This document shows, one piece after another, positions 44,218 through 52,619 of a stretch of 64,000 nucleotides of DNA (the first letter of the stretch is position 1; each line of letters starts with the position of its first letter). The DNA comes from Coprothermobacter proteolyticus DSM 5265 (GTDB taxonomy: Bacteria; Coprothermobacterota; Coprothermobacteria; Coprothermobacterales; Coprothermobacteraceae), in NCBI RefSeq assembly GCF_000020945.1, contig NC_011295.1, positions 1 to 64,000 of the forward strand. Direction: 5' to 3'. The notes under the pieces were generated by a model. That model was not told where the DNA came from and searched no databases. It worked only from the letters and a program-made list of their open reading frames with translations. A program made the position numbers and the translations under genes.

Positions 44218-45033
44218 ATGGGAACAAGCGACGAAAATAAAACCCTCAAACTATTTTCGCTTTCCGCACTGGAGAAACTAGCTGATATTGTTGCTGATTA
44301 TCATACCGGTTCAGGAATTACAGAACTCTTTCGCAAAGCAGGTTTTCCAGAGATCCGGCACGATGGATCGACGAAGCGGTGGTTTGTCTACCAAGCCCTG
44401 CAGCAGGTTCATCAGCAACACTACGGCCCTTATAATGTGTTAAAGGTAATTGAGGCACTGTGTAATCCAGAAGAGTTCATTGGTAAACCTCAGGTACAAC
44501 AGCAGGTTTTGGAAAAGGTGAATGAAATTTTGAGGTTCTATGACCTATTCGTTGGAGAAGATGGCAAAGTCCGAAGGACCAGTGAAACAGAAACTGCGCT
44601 AACCACCCGACTACTCGAAGGTCGCCGTTTCGATGAGCGCGGGTTTCACCCTGAGATTCGAAAACACGCTCGTCAGCTTTTTCTCGAAGGATATTACTTC
44701 CATGCCGTTCTGGAATGTTGTAAGGCTTTGGAAAAGTTTGTACGTGAAAAGTCTGGTATAAATAAACACGGGGCAGAATTAATGAGTGCGGCCCTGAACC
44801 TTAACAATGGCCCGCTTAAGTTGAACAGCCAGCGAACTGAGAGCGAACGCAACGAGCAGGAAGGAGTAATGCATCTGTGCATCGGCTTAATGCGAGCCAT
44901 CCGCAATCCAGCCAGTCACGAGCCTGCTTTAGATTGGACTATTACCCGAGAGGACGCCTTGGATCTCTTGTCCTTAATTAGCTATCTTTTCCGACAGATT
45001 GAGCAAGCTGTTTACTTTAGAATTAGAAACTAG
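44218..45033 (+). CDS. TIGR02391-family protein (restriction-modification-associated)
   Basis: 271 residues. The C-terminal half, from about residue 140 (FHPEIRKHARQLFLEGYYFHAVLECCKALE) through IRNPASHEP, is the TIGR02391/Ymh domain. That family is often encoded beside type I restriction-modification genes, and a truncated hsdM follows here. Function is unproven. AGAGGAGAAGAG precedes the ATG. It appears complete. Confidence 0.8.
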   Translation: MGTSDENKTLKLFSLSALEKLADIVADYHTGSGITELFRKAGFPEIRHDGSTKRWFVYQALQQVHQQHYGPYNVLKVIEALCNPEEFIGKPQVQQQVLEKVNEILRFYDLFVGEDGKVRRTSETETALTTRLLEGRRFDERGFHPEIRKHARQLFLEGYYFHAVLECCKALEKFVREKSGINKHGAELMSAALNLNNGPLKLNSQRTESERNEQEGVMHLCIGLMRAIRNPASHEPALDWTITREDALDLLSLISYLFRQIEQAVYFRIRN

Positions 45034-45167
45034 TGATAAGAGCAGCAGGATAAGGAGAGGGTAATGTTGCCTCTGATCTATGATGAAGTTCTACCTATAG
45101 AAAAGCCTAATGATTGAGGCATGTTTCCACTGTATTTTAAGAGCTATTTATGTGAGGAGGTTGAGCT

Positions 45168-45797
45168 ATGGCTACAAACACGCTGGACTTACCAACTCTT
45201 GAAAATTGGCTGTGGGAGGCCGCTTGTAAGATCCGTGGGCCAGTAGATGCACCTAAGTTCAAAGATTACATTCTGCCGTTAATATTTCTCAAACGACTCT
45301 CGGACGTCTTCGAGGATGAAGTAAACCACCTTGCCGAAGAATTCGGAAGCACCGATGTGGCCTGGAAGTTGGTGGAGGAGGCACATCAACACGGACAGCC
45401 TTTAGTGCGGTTTTACCTCCCGCCGGAGGCTAGGTGGGATGTAATTCGGCAAAAGACTACCGGCCTCGGAGAGTATCTTACCGATGTGATGCGCGCCGTG
45501 GCCCGCGAGAACCCGAAACTTCATGGGGTTATAGACGTAGTAGACTTCAATGCTACCGCAGCAGGGCAGCGTATAATTGACGACCCTCCGCTGGCTGAGC
45601 TAATCCAAGTACTTAGCAAGTACCGTCTGGGACTGAAGGACGTAGAGCCGGATATCCTGGGCCGGGCCTATGAGTACCTCCTGCGGAAGTTCGCCGAGGG
45701 CTGGCTCGGAGCAGCAGGTAGCGTCGTTGCTCTTGTATTAATGGCAGGCATAATCTACACACTCTACACCAATTCGCTCAAAAGAGAGAAACCATAA
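45168..45797 (+). pseudogene. hsdM: HsdM N-terminal fragment fused to a transmembrane tail
   Basis: Residues 1-178 are the N-terminal helical domain of a type I restriction methyltransferase subunit (LENWLWEAACKIRGPVDAPKFKDYILPLIFLKRLSDVF in overlapping view, with YEYLLRKFAEG at its end). The next residues in HsdM should be GQSAGEFYTP and the SAM/NPPF domain, which are missing. Instead the frame runs into WLGAAGSVVALVLMAG and a single transmembrane helix, ending KREKP. The break near 45702 marks the right edge of the foreign island. The product could still be made, but it cannot methylate DNA. Confidence 0.8.
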
Positions 45798-45821
45798 AAA
45801 CAGAAAGAAGGTCGGGTATTA

Positions 45822-46712
45822 ATGAAGAGTGTTGTGAGTCAAATGAGGAATATTTCTACCTTTTCCATTGTGGCGAGAGATCCCAAAACAGGTGAACTGG
45901 GCATTGCAGTGCAGTCAAAGTTTTTAGCTGTTGGAGCAGTAGTCCCATGGGCTAAAGCTGGCGTTGGAGCCATAGCTACACAGGCTGCTGCAAATCTCGA
46001 TTACGGTGAACTTGGACTAAAGCTACTTAAGAAGGGTTACTCTCCTCAAGCTGTTTTAGATGCACTGCTGGCGCTGGATGATGGCAGAGAAGACCGCCAA
46101 GTAGGCATTGTCGATGCAAATGGTAATTCTGTTACTTACACAGGTGAAAATTGCTTCCCTTGGGCAGGGGGCATAGCTGGACAGGATTTTGCATGCCAAG
46201 GTAACATTCTGGTGAGTGAGGCCACTGTGAATGCTCTTAAGGAAACGTTTTTGAGTACAGAAGGGCCCTTGGCAAAAAGACTGGTAACTGCATTGGACGC
46301 TGCTCAGGATGCTGGGGGAGACAGGAGGGGTCGACAATCAGCGGCGCTTCTCGTAGTCAAAGAAAAAGGTAGTTATGGAGGGTACAACGATCGATACATA
46401 GACCTTAGGGTGGACGATCATCCTGACCCCATAAAGGAACTCATCAGGCTACTTGATCTCTACAACATGTATTTCAGCAAGACTACCGAGGGAGAGAAAG
46501 TGAAGGTGACGCCAGAAATAGTTTCGAGTATGCAGGAAGCTCTGAGGAACCTGGGTTATTATGATGGACCTGTTAGCGGCGCTTTCGATGAAAAGACGAA
46601 GAACGCATATAAAAACTTCTGCGAATTTGAAAACTTTGAGGAACGTTTGTGCGAAGGCAACTTCGTTGACAAAAGAGTCATAGAGTTCTTGCTTAATAAG
46701 GGGAAAGCATAG
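45822..46712 (+). CDS. DUF1028 Ntn-hydrolase-like protein with peptidoglycan-binding-type tail
   Basis: 296 residues. The DUF1028 domain (about 10-215) starts NISTFSIVARDPKTGELGIAVQSKFLAVG and has GAIATQAAANLDYG and QSAALLVVKEKG. This family has an Ntn-hydrolase fold with unknown substrate. The C-terminal 80 residues, including SSMQEALRNLGYYDGPVSGAFDEKTK, match a peptidoglycan-binding-like repeat fused to DUF1028 in many bacteria. No signal peptide is visible. ATG 45822 is used; ATG 45843 is possible. Confidence 0.85.
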   Translation: MKSVVSQMRNISTFSIVARDPKTGELGIAVQSKFLAVGAVVPWAKAGVGAIATQAAANLDYGELGLKLLKKGYSPQAVLDALLALDDGREDRQVGIVDANGNSVTYTGENCFPWAGGIAGQDFACQGNILVSEATVNALKETFLSTEGPLAKRLVTALDAAQDAGGDRRGRQSAALLVVKEKGSYGGYNDRYIDLRVDDHPDPIKELIRLLDLYNMYFSKTTEGEKVKVTPEIVSSMQEALRNLGYYDGPVSGAFDEKTKNAYKNFCEFENFEERLCEGNFVDKRVIEFLLNKGKA

Positions 46713-46741
46713 ATTTCTCATACGGCCGCAGTGATTAAGTA

Positions 46742-46830
46742 AGTGGCTGTCCCTTCAAGTAAGCCACTAAAGAAGGCCGTGGATTAAGCTCTTCTAATGC
46801 AAAAAGGAAGAAGTCTGTAGCCTTCTTTTT
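46742..46830 (+). terminator. Terminator region after the DUF1028 gene
   Basis: A first hairpin AGTGGCT (46742-46748)/AGCCACT (46762-46768) is followed by arms AGAAGGC (46771-46777)/GCCTTCT (46820-46826) with a TTTTT tail. The second pair is the likely terminator. Confidence 0.6.
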
Positions 46831-46921
46831 ATGAAAAACAAAAAGTTTCTTTGTCTTTGTTCAAAGAATATTTTTAAGTGTTACTATTAGAGTAGCTAAA
46901 GTTTGTAGGGAGGTTGACATT

Positions 46922-47743
46922 ATGAGTGTACTTACAGAAACGTATGTGCTACATAATGGGGTAAAAATCCCAAAAATCGGTTTTGGGACGTGGCAGATAC
47001 CTAATGGAGAAGTGGCTTACAACTCAGTTTCATACGCTTTGGAAGTTGGCTACAGGCACGTGGATACAGCTTATGTCTATGGTAATGAAGAAAGCGTAGG
47101 AAAGGCCATAAGAGAATCTGGCATCCCGCGGGACCAGATTTTTGTTACTTCCAAGCTGCCTGCTGATGTAAAGACCTATGATGGAACTTTGGATTATTTT
47201 GAAAGGACCCTTAGAAACCTGAACATGGATTATTTAGATTTGTACCTAATTCACTGGCCATGGCCTTGGAACGAAAAAGGTAAAGACTACAAAAAAGAAA
47301 ACATAGAAGTGTGGCACGCCATGGAAGAACTGTACAAGAGTGGACGCATACGTGCCATAGGTGTCTCCAACTTTGATGTGGAATATCTTCAAGTGCTCAT
47401 GGACAACTGCAGCGTAAAACCCATGGTAAACCAAATAAGGTTTTTCATAGGAAACACGCAAGAAGAAATTACCCAGTTCTGCCAGCAAAACGGCATTCTG
47501 GTTGAGGCGTATTCACCTTTAGCCACAGGCAGGCTCATTGAAAACGACACCATAAAGAAGATTGCTGACAAATACAACAAAACAGTGGCGCAGATTTGCA
47601 TCAGGTATGTCATCCAGAGAAACGCTCTTCCGCTGCCAAAATCTACTACTCCAAGCCGCATAAAAGAAAATGCTGACGTGGATTTTGAAATCTCACCTGA
47701 GGATATGGAGTACCTTAACAGCTTGAAGGACACAGTGGAATAG
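46922..47743 (+). CDS. Aldo/keto reductase
   Basis: 273 residues, a typical AKR TIM barrel using NADPH. Catalytic tetrad: Asp and Tyr in HVDTAYVYGNEESVG, Lys in VTSKLPAD and His in LIHWPWPW. The nucleotide-binding end shows LPKSTTPSRIKEN. GGGAGGTTG precedes the ATG. A strong terminator follows, so it is monocistronic. The natural substrate is unknown; similar enzymes reduce methylglyoxal and other small carbonyls. Confidence 0.92.
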   Translation: MSVLTETYVLHNGVKIPKIGFGTWQIPNGEVAYNSVSYALEVGYRHVDTAYVYGNEESVGKAIRESGIPRDQIFVTSKLPADVKTYDGTLDYFERTLRNLNMDYLDLYLIHWPWPWNEKGKDYKKENIEVWHAMEELYKSGRIRAIGVSNFDVEYLQVLMDNCSVKPMVNQIRFFIGNTQEEITQFCQQNGILVEAYSPLATGRLIENDTIKKIADKYNKTVAQICIRYVIQRNALPLPKSTTPSRIKENADVDFEISPEDMEYLNSLKDTVE

Positions 47744-47773
47744 AGAAACAAAAACCATCCTCACACTTACCTA

Positions 47774-47810
47774 GTGCAGCCTACCTAAATGGTAGGCTGC
47801 ACGCTTTTTT
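47774..47810 (+). terminator. Intrinsic terminator of the aldo/keto reductase gene
   Basis: GTGCAGCCTACC (47774-47785) and GGTAGGCTGCAC (47791-47802) form a perfect 12-bp stem with a 5-base loop, followed by GCTTTTTT. Confidence 0.93.
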
Positions 47811-47880
47811 GAAATGTTAAGAAAAACATTGTGCACTTTTTTGTTCACTTAGCATTGGTTTTTCATACAGGAGGTCTGTC

Positions 47881-47934
47881 TTGGGTATACACTATTACGT
47901 AACAAAACCAGAGCGACTTAGTGCGCTAGCATAA
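47881..47934 (+). CDS. Possible small ORF in the cysE leader
   Basis: A 17-codon frame from TTG with AGGAGGT five bases upstream, encoding MGIHYYVTKPERLSALA. It has no Cys codon and no recognised relatives. It is listed because of the strong ribosome binding site between the aldo/keto reductase terminator and cysE. Confidence 0.3.
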   Translation: MGIHYYVTKPERLSALA

Positions 47935-47955
47935 AGCATTAGGAGGCGACGTGAA

Positions 47956-48036
47956 ATGGGATGCGGTTGTACATATTGGGAACAGAACTTAAAAAGGCGA
48001 GAAACGCTCTTAAGGAAGATCGTCAAGCTCTTCTAA
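47956..48036 (+). CDS. Possible Cys-containing uORF overlapping the cysE start
   Basis: ATG 47956 lies nine bases after AGGAGG (47941-47946), a better spacing than the cysE ATG at 47961 (14 bases). It encodes MGCGCTYWEQ and ends at TAA 48034-48036, in a different frame from cysE. Two Cys codons at positions 3 and 5 could let cysteinyl-tRNA supply influence initiation on cysE. It may equally be coincidental. Confidence 0.35.
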   Translation: MGCGCTYWEQNLKRRETLLRKIVKLF

Positions 48037-48530
48037 AGAGCGATCCTTCCATTGAAACCCCCGCAGATATTAGATTCCATGCAGGCTATAGAAGTTTACG
48101 TCTTTACAGGTATGCTCACGCTTTCTACGTAGCAGGTTTTAGGAATGTATCAGCGTTTATTCACTTCATAAGCCGCGTGCTCTATGCTGTGGACATTCAC
48201 CCCGCAGCAGAAATTGAACCAGGCGTAGTAGTTGATCACGGTATGGGGGTTGTTATCGGAAGCACAGCCAAGGTTGGATCGGGCACGGTGATATACCACG
48301 GTGTAACTTTGGGAGCCAAGAATATCACCACAGGCAAAAGGCATCCACAGGTGGGGAAGAATGTTTTTATTGGCGCTGGAGCCACATTGCTTGGTGCCAT
48401 CAATGTGGGAGATGGCGCACGCATCGGTGCAGGAAGCGTTGTAGTGGAAGATGTGCCCCCTTACAGTACTGTGGTAGGTGTACCTGCTAAAGTAGTTAAG
48501 CAGGACTGCGTAAAGGAGGTAGTAGCATGA
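47961..48530 (+). CDS. cysE: Serine O-acetyltransferase
   Basis: Acetylates serine with acetyl-CoA, the first step to cysteine. The 189-residue protein has an N-terminal helical region (about 1-70) and a left-handed beta-helix with hexapeptide repeats: IHPAAEIEPGVVVDHGMGVVIGS-type repeats including the catalytic His-Asp region, GTVIYHGVTLGAKN and GARIGAGSVV. ATG 47961 is the only plausible start because an in-frame stop lies 9 bases upstream. It overlaps cysK by four bases (ATGA). Confidence 0.92.
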   Translation: MRLYILGTELKKARNALKEDRQALLKSDPSIETPADIRFHAGYRSLRLYRYAHAFYVAGFRNVSAFIHFISRVLYAVDIHPAAEIEPGVVVDHGMGVVIGSTAKVGSGTVIYHGVTLGAKNITTGKRHPQVGKNVFIGAGATLLGAINVGDGARIGAGSVVVEDVPPYSTVVGVPAKVVKQDCVKEVVA

Positions 48531-49396
48531 TAGGCATTATGGAAACTCCTTTGGTATGTATTGAGCCATATGGTATATACGCAAAGCTGGAACGCTTTAA
48601 CCCCACAGGCAGTATAAAAGACCGGCCAGCTTATTTCATGCTCGTGCATGCTCTCAAAGAAAACTTGATACAACCAGGAGGTACCCTGGTAGAACCAACT
48701 TCAGGCAATACAGGGATCTCGCTGGCTGCCTTGGGTTCACAGGTTGGCATAAAAGTCATACTCACCATGCCAGCTTCTGTTACCCCTGAGCGGGTAAAAC
48801 TAGCCCAAAGTTACGGAGCTGAAGTTATCCTAACACCCGCTGAAAAGGGCATTCCTGGAGCCATAGAAAAAGCCAAACAGCTTCAGGAGAAGCACCACGC
48901 CTACATTCCCGACCAGTTCAATAACCCTTTCAACGTATTGGCTCATGAACTCACCACCGGCCCCGAAATACTTAAACAAACAAACTGGGAAGTGGATGCT
49001 TTTGTGGCAGGCGTAGGCAGTGGCGGAACCATATCAGGTGTAGGCAGAGCGCTGCGAAGAGTTCTGGGGAATAGAGTGAAAATCATTGCTGTGGAGCCTG
49101 CAGAATCCCCTGTGCTTTCCGGGGGAAAAGGTGGAAGCCACATCATACAGGGCATAGGAGCAGGCTTCATACCCACCATATTTGATAAAGATCTAGTGGA
49201 TGAGATTATTACCGTGAGAGGAAACGAAGCACTGGAAGGTGTAAAAATGCTCAGCGCCAAGGGATATTCAGTAGGCATATCCTCCGGGGCAAACTTCATA
49301 GCCGCTTTAAGAATAAAAGAAAAATACAATTTAGCACATGTGGTAACAGTATTCCCTGACGACGGCTTAAAGTACCTGAGCACCATTGCTTATTAA
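48527..49396 (+). CDS. cysK: Cysteine synthase (O-acetylserine sulfhydrylase)
   Basis: PLP enzyme replacing the acetyl group of O-acetylserine with sulfide. The PLP lysine is in FNPTGSIKDRPA and the substrate loop is EPTSGNTGISLA; VGSGGTISGVGR binds the PLP phosphate. 289 residues is slightly short (about 300-310 usual) because the N-terminal segment before METPLV is brief. It is co-translated with cysE, so the pair converts serine and sulfide to cysteine. CysM versus CysK cannot be settled by eye. Confidence 0.9.
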   Translation: MIGIMETPLVCIEPYGIYAKLERFNPTGSIKDRPAYFMLVHALKENLIQPGGTLVEPTSGNTGISLAALGSQVGIKVILTMPASVTPERVKLAQSYGAEVILTPAEKGIPGAIEKAKQLQEKHHAYIPDQFNNPFNVLAHELTTGPEILKQTNWEVDAFVAGVGSGGTISGVGRALRRVLGNRVKIIAVEPAESPVLSGGKGGSHIIQGIGAGFIPTIFDKDLVDEIITVRGNEALEGVKMLSAKGYSVGISSGANFIAALRIKEKYNLAHVVTVFPDDGLKYLSTIAY

Positions 49397-49520
49397 ATGA
49401 TTGTTTAGGAAGGTGTGTTTTAAGTATGGGAATAAGGGTATAATAAAAGCAGTGGAAGGTTGAAATATAACCTTTGTGGTAGGTATGGGCAATGCACCTC
49501 CCGCTCCATCCCGACCACAG

Positions 49521-49590
49521 CCCCCTTCCCCATCTCATAGTTACTTAACTCCCGGCCTCCGATTCCCCCCGTCGGAGGCTCTTTTCTTTT
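49521..49590 (+). terminator. Terminator repeat, copy A
   Basis: GCCTCCGA/TCGGAGGC (49555-49562 with 49572-49579) is followed by TCTTTTCTTTTT, a good intrinsic terminator probably serving cysE-cysK. The 30 bases from 49521 match those at 50364 in 27 positions, so the same unit flanks the peroxiredoxin gene on both sides. Confidence 0.8.
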
Positions 49591-49647
49591 TAATCCGCAT
49601 TCGAAGAAGCTGCTTTTTGAGAATAAGTACCATTTTGGTGTTCCATG

Positions 49648-49685
49648 TTTTGAATAAGTCAAAAATTGGGTATACTAGAACTAGT
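49648..49685 (+). promoter_or_regulatory. Peroxiredoxin promoter with small palindrome
   Basis: TTTTGA (49648-49653), a 17-base spacer and TATACT (49671-49676) form a sigma-A type promoter. The inverted repeat ACTAG-AA-CTAGT (49674-49685) overlaps the -10 box and could be an operator. Confidence 0.55.
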
Positions 49686-49710
49686 AGCGTCAGAAAAGGA
49701 GTGATAGTAC

Positions 49711-50361
49711 ATGTTTGAGGAGCAAACGCGAATGCCGTTAATCGGTGATAAGTTCCCTGAATTGGAGGTAAAAACCACATTTGGTCCCATGAAACTACCC
49801 GACGATTTCAACGGAAAATGGGTAGTATTCTTCAGTCACCCGGGAGATTTCACTCCGGTCTGTACTACAGAATTCGTAGCATTTCAGAAGAGATTCGATG
49901 AGTTCAAGGCTTTGAACACAGAGCTCATTGGACTATCAGTGGACCAGGTACCATCACACATCAAATGGGTTCAGTGGATAAAAGACAATCTGGGCGTAGA
50001 AATTCAATTCCCCATCATTGCAGATGAATTAGGTCGCATAGCAAAGGCTCTTGGGCTTATACACCCTGCTAAAGGCACGAACACAGTCAGAGCTGTTTAC
50101 ATCGTGGACCCCAAGGGCATTATCAGAGCCATTCTTTATTACCCACAGGAAATTGGTAGAAACATCGATGAAATCATCAGGATGATCAAAGCTTTCCAGA
50201 CAGCTGATGCCAATCACGTGGCTATTCCAGCAAACTGGCCTAACAACGAACTCATGGGTGATGAAGTTATCATCCCTCTACCGCCAGACATTAAAGGTGC
50301 AGAGGAGCGTATGAATCAGCCCAACTGTTACGATTGGTGGCTCTGCCACAAGAAAATTTGA
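49711..50361 (+). CDS. Peroxiredoxin (Prx6/archaeal TPx type)
   Basis: Reduces hydrogen peroxide and organic peroxides. 216 residues with the peroxidatic Cys in [15 protein letters not shown] near residue 50 and the C-terminal extension typical of the Prx6 group. Two further Cys close the protein ([13 protein letters not shown]), as in thermophilic archaeal thioredoxin peroxidases that use them for resolution. AAAAGGAGTG precedes the ATG. It has its own promoter and terminator. Peroxide defence fits a strict anaerobe. Confidence 0.93.
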   Translation: MFEEQTRMPLIGDKFPELEVKTTFGPMKLPDDFNGKWVVFFSHPGDFTPVCTTEFVAFQKRFDEFKALNTELIGLSVDQVPSHIKWVQWIKDNLGVEIQFPIIADELGRIAKALGLIHPAKGTNTVRAVYIVDPKGIIRAILYYPQEIGRNIDEIIRMIKAFQTADANHVAIPANWPNNELMGDEVIIPLPPDIKGAEERMNQPNCYDWWLCHKKI

Positions 50362-50363
50362 TT

Positions 50364-50430
50364 CCCCCTTCCCCATCCCATAATCACTTAACTTTAAGCC
50401 TCCGATCCCACATCGGAGGCTTTTTCATTT
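50364..50430 (+). terminator. Terminator repeat, copy B
   Basis: GCCTCCGAT (50398-50406) and ATCGGAGGC (50412-50420) form a perfect 9-bp stem followed by TTTTTCATTT, ending the peroxiredoxin transcript. It is preceded by the same CCCCCTTCCCCATC block as copy A at 49521. Confidence 0.88.
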
Positions 50431-50441
50431 ATAATGAAGAT

Positions 50442-52427
50442 GTGGATTCTGTGGATTTAAGTAAACTAAATGAGGCTCAAAAGCAAGCAGTAACTGCCCC
50501 TCCAAAACCCCTTGCCATCATAGCAGGGCCTGGTTCGGGCAAAACAAGGGTGCTAACTTATAGAGCTCTTTTTGCTGTCAAGGAGTGGCATCTGCCTCCA
50601 GAACGCATTTTGGCAATAACCTTTACCAATAAGGCTGCTGATGAGCTAAAGGAACGCCTAGGAAGACTTATTCCTGAGGGCGACCGCATTTTTGCAGCAA
50701 CCATGCACAGCTTCGCGGCACGGATGCTCAGGTACTTTGCCCCCTATGCTGGAATTAGCCAGAACTTTGTTATTTACGATGACGATGACAGTAAGGGCCT
50801 CATTGAAGACATCCTAAAGCAGATGAACATGGATACAAAGAGATTTAGGCCCAATGACGTACTCAATCACATTTCCGCTGCGAAGGCAAGGATGTTTGAC
50901 TGCAACACGTTTCCTGAATTCATCAGGCAGCGTTACGGTTCATGGGGGTATTACTTCGATACTGTGCACCAAGTGTTCATGACATACGAAAGATTAAAAG
51001 AACAGAGTCAAGCCCTGGATTTTGATGATCTCATCATGGTCTTGGCGCAGCGTATGGAAGATAGGCCTGAACTGAGGGAGATGATTGCCGGTCTATTCGA
51101 CTTAGTCATGGTGGATGAGTTCCAGGACACAAACTTTGCGCAGTACCAGATGCTCCTTTATATGACAAACCCACACTATTCCGGCATGAACAACGTCACT
51201 ATTGTAGGCGACCCTGACCAATCCATTTACGGTTTCAGGGCTGCCGAGTACTACAATATAAAGCGTTTCATCGATGATTACAATCCAGAAGTTGTGTTCT
51301 TGGATTTGAATTACAGAAGCAATAGAACCATTGTGGATTCTGCTTCCGCTTTAATTAACGACAGCCCATCGGCGCTCTTTGAAAGAAAATTAGAGAGTAT
51401 CAAGGGAGCAGGCAACAAGCTCATCCTGAGGAGACCTTTTGACGATGCTGATGCCGCCATAACAGCAGCGTTCGAAGTACAAAGATTGCACAAGATGGGC
51501 ATACCATACGAAGAAATTGCCGTTCTGATGCGCACACGTGCTTTAACCGCGCGTGTGGAACGGGAATTTGCTACCAGGAATATACAATACCACATCATTG
51601 GGGGTGTACCTTTCTTTGCTCGCCGTGAAATAAAAGACATTCTTGCTTATTTGAGGCTGAGTAGAAACGCCATGGATCGAGTAAGTTTGAAACGCATATT
51701 GACTATGAAAAAGAGAGGATTTGGAACAGCGAGCCTGGAGAAACTGTTCAACTTTGCCGAAGAGAACAAGCTAACACTGTTGGAAGCCATGAAAGCCGCA
51801 GTAGAGTCGCTCCTGTTTAAGAAGTTATCCATGAACGATTACTTAGAGAGCCTATATACCCTCATTCAAACAATTCAGGAAATTGCTGAGCCTTCTCAAG
51901 CCATTTACCTTGTGATGGAACAGGAAAATCTCTTGGACCACTTTAGAAGCATCAGTAAGTCTGAGGAAGAATACATCGAGCGAACAGAAAACGTAAAGCA
52001 ATTAATCTCCATTGCCGAAGAGAGCGCTGACATGGATGATTTTTTACAGCGATCCGCTTTGGGAACACGCGAAAACAACGGTGGAGTAGAAGGTGTTGCT
52101 ATTTCCACGGTTCACGGTGTAAAAGGGTTGGAGTTCCAAGCTGTCATCTTGTATTACGTTACTGATGGGTTCTTCCCCCACAGCTTGTCTGTGACCACAG
52201 CCGAAAAAGAAGAAGAACGTCGTCTTCTTTATGTAGCCATGACGCGAGCCAAAGAGCATTTAATTTTTTACGTTCCATATAAGCAACCTTGGGGGAATGG
52301 TTTTGAACAAATGGCAAGACCCTCACCTTTCCTGCGCTCCATTCCAAAAGAACTTTGGGATGGAAAACCTAACGAAATAGAATCGCTATACGCTCCCTAT
52401 TCACCTCAGCAAAAGTGGTCGGAATAA
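50442..52427 (+). CDS. UvrD/PcrA/Rep superfamily 1 DNA helicase
   Basis: About 661 residues, a 3'-5' helicase of the UvrD/PcrA/Rep group. Motifs in order: Q motif LNEAQKQAV, Walker A AGPGSGKTR, Ia TFTNKAADEL, Walker B VDEFQDTN, III GDPDQSIYGFR, IV LNYRSN, V VHGVKGLEF and VI YVAMTRAK. GTG 50442 (or GTG 50451) is inferred as start; upstream frame lies in the terminator. No ribosome binding site is evident, and a TATAAT ends seven bases before 50442, so the mRNA may be leaderless. It likely acts in DNA repair. Confidence 0.9.
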   Translation: MDSVDLSKLNEAQKQAVTAPPKPLAIIAGPGSGKTRVLTYRALFAVKEWHLPPERILAITFTNKAADELKERLGRLIPEGDRIFAATMHSFAARMLRYFAPYAGISQNFVIYDDDDSKGLIEDILKQMNMDTKRFRPNDVLNHISAAKARMFDCNTFPEFIRQRYGSWGYYFDTVHQVFMTYERLKEQSQALDFDDLIMVLAQRMEDRPELREMIAGLFDLVMVDEFQDTNFAQYQMLLYMTNPHYSGMNNVTIVGDPDQSIYGFRAAEYYNIKRFIDDYNPEVVFLDLNYRSNRTIVDSASALINDSPSALFERKLESIKGAGNKLILRRPFDDADAAITAAFEVQRLHKMGIPYEEIAVLMRTRALTARVEREFATRNIQYHIIGGVPFFARREIKDILAYLRLSRNAMDRVSLKRILTMKKRGFGTASLEKLFNFAEENKLTLLEAMKAAVESLLFKKLSMNDYLESLYTLIQTIQEIAEPSQAIYLVMEQENLLDHFRSISKSEEEYIERTENVKQLISIAEESADMDDFLQRSALGTRENNGGVEGVAISTVHGVKGLEFQAVILYYVTDGFFPHSLSVTTAEKEEERRLLYVAMTRAKEHLIFYVPYKQPWGNGFEQMARPSPFLRSIPKELWDGKPNEIESLYAPYSPQQKWSE

Positions 52428-52454
52428 ACCTTATTATTCCTAATCTTCTTGTAA

Positions 52455-52472
52455 ATGTTCCACGTGGAACAT
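52455..52472 (+). promoter_or_regulatory. parS-like centromere site
   Basis: ATGTTCCACGTGGAACAT is a perfect palindrome matching the bacterial parS consensus (TGTTNCACGTGNAACA). Flanks extend the symmetry to 52453-52474. It lies between helicase and moaD genes, 5.3 kb from the copy beside dnaA. ParB would bind here. Confidence 0.88.
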
Positions 52473-52534
52473 TTCTTTGAAGTCCAGCTTCATCATTACT
52501 TCTTTCCTACTAATGACCAACTAGCAAGTTCATA

Positions 52535-52573
52535 CAAAAAAAAGAGGAAGGAGCGTCTACGCTATCTCCTTCC
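52535..52573 (-). terminator. Terminator of the aor-moaD unit
   Basis: Read on the minus strand, GGAAGGAG and CTCCTTCC arms (52546-52553 with 52566-52573) are followed by TCTTTTTTTT. It lies about 50 bases beyond the MoaD-like stop. Confidence 0.85.
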
Positions 52574-52619
52574 CCCTAACCGAGTAAGCTTAATTCCTTG
52601 AGGACTCTTTAGTAACTGA

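Larger units (their letters stand above)
49397..49710 (+). other. Intergenic region before the peroxiredoxin gene
   Basis: About 314 bases holding one copy of a terminator repeat (49521-49590) and the peroxiredoxin promoter (49648-49685). I see no gene in it. Confidence 0.6.
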
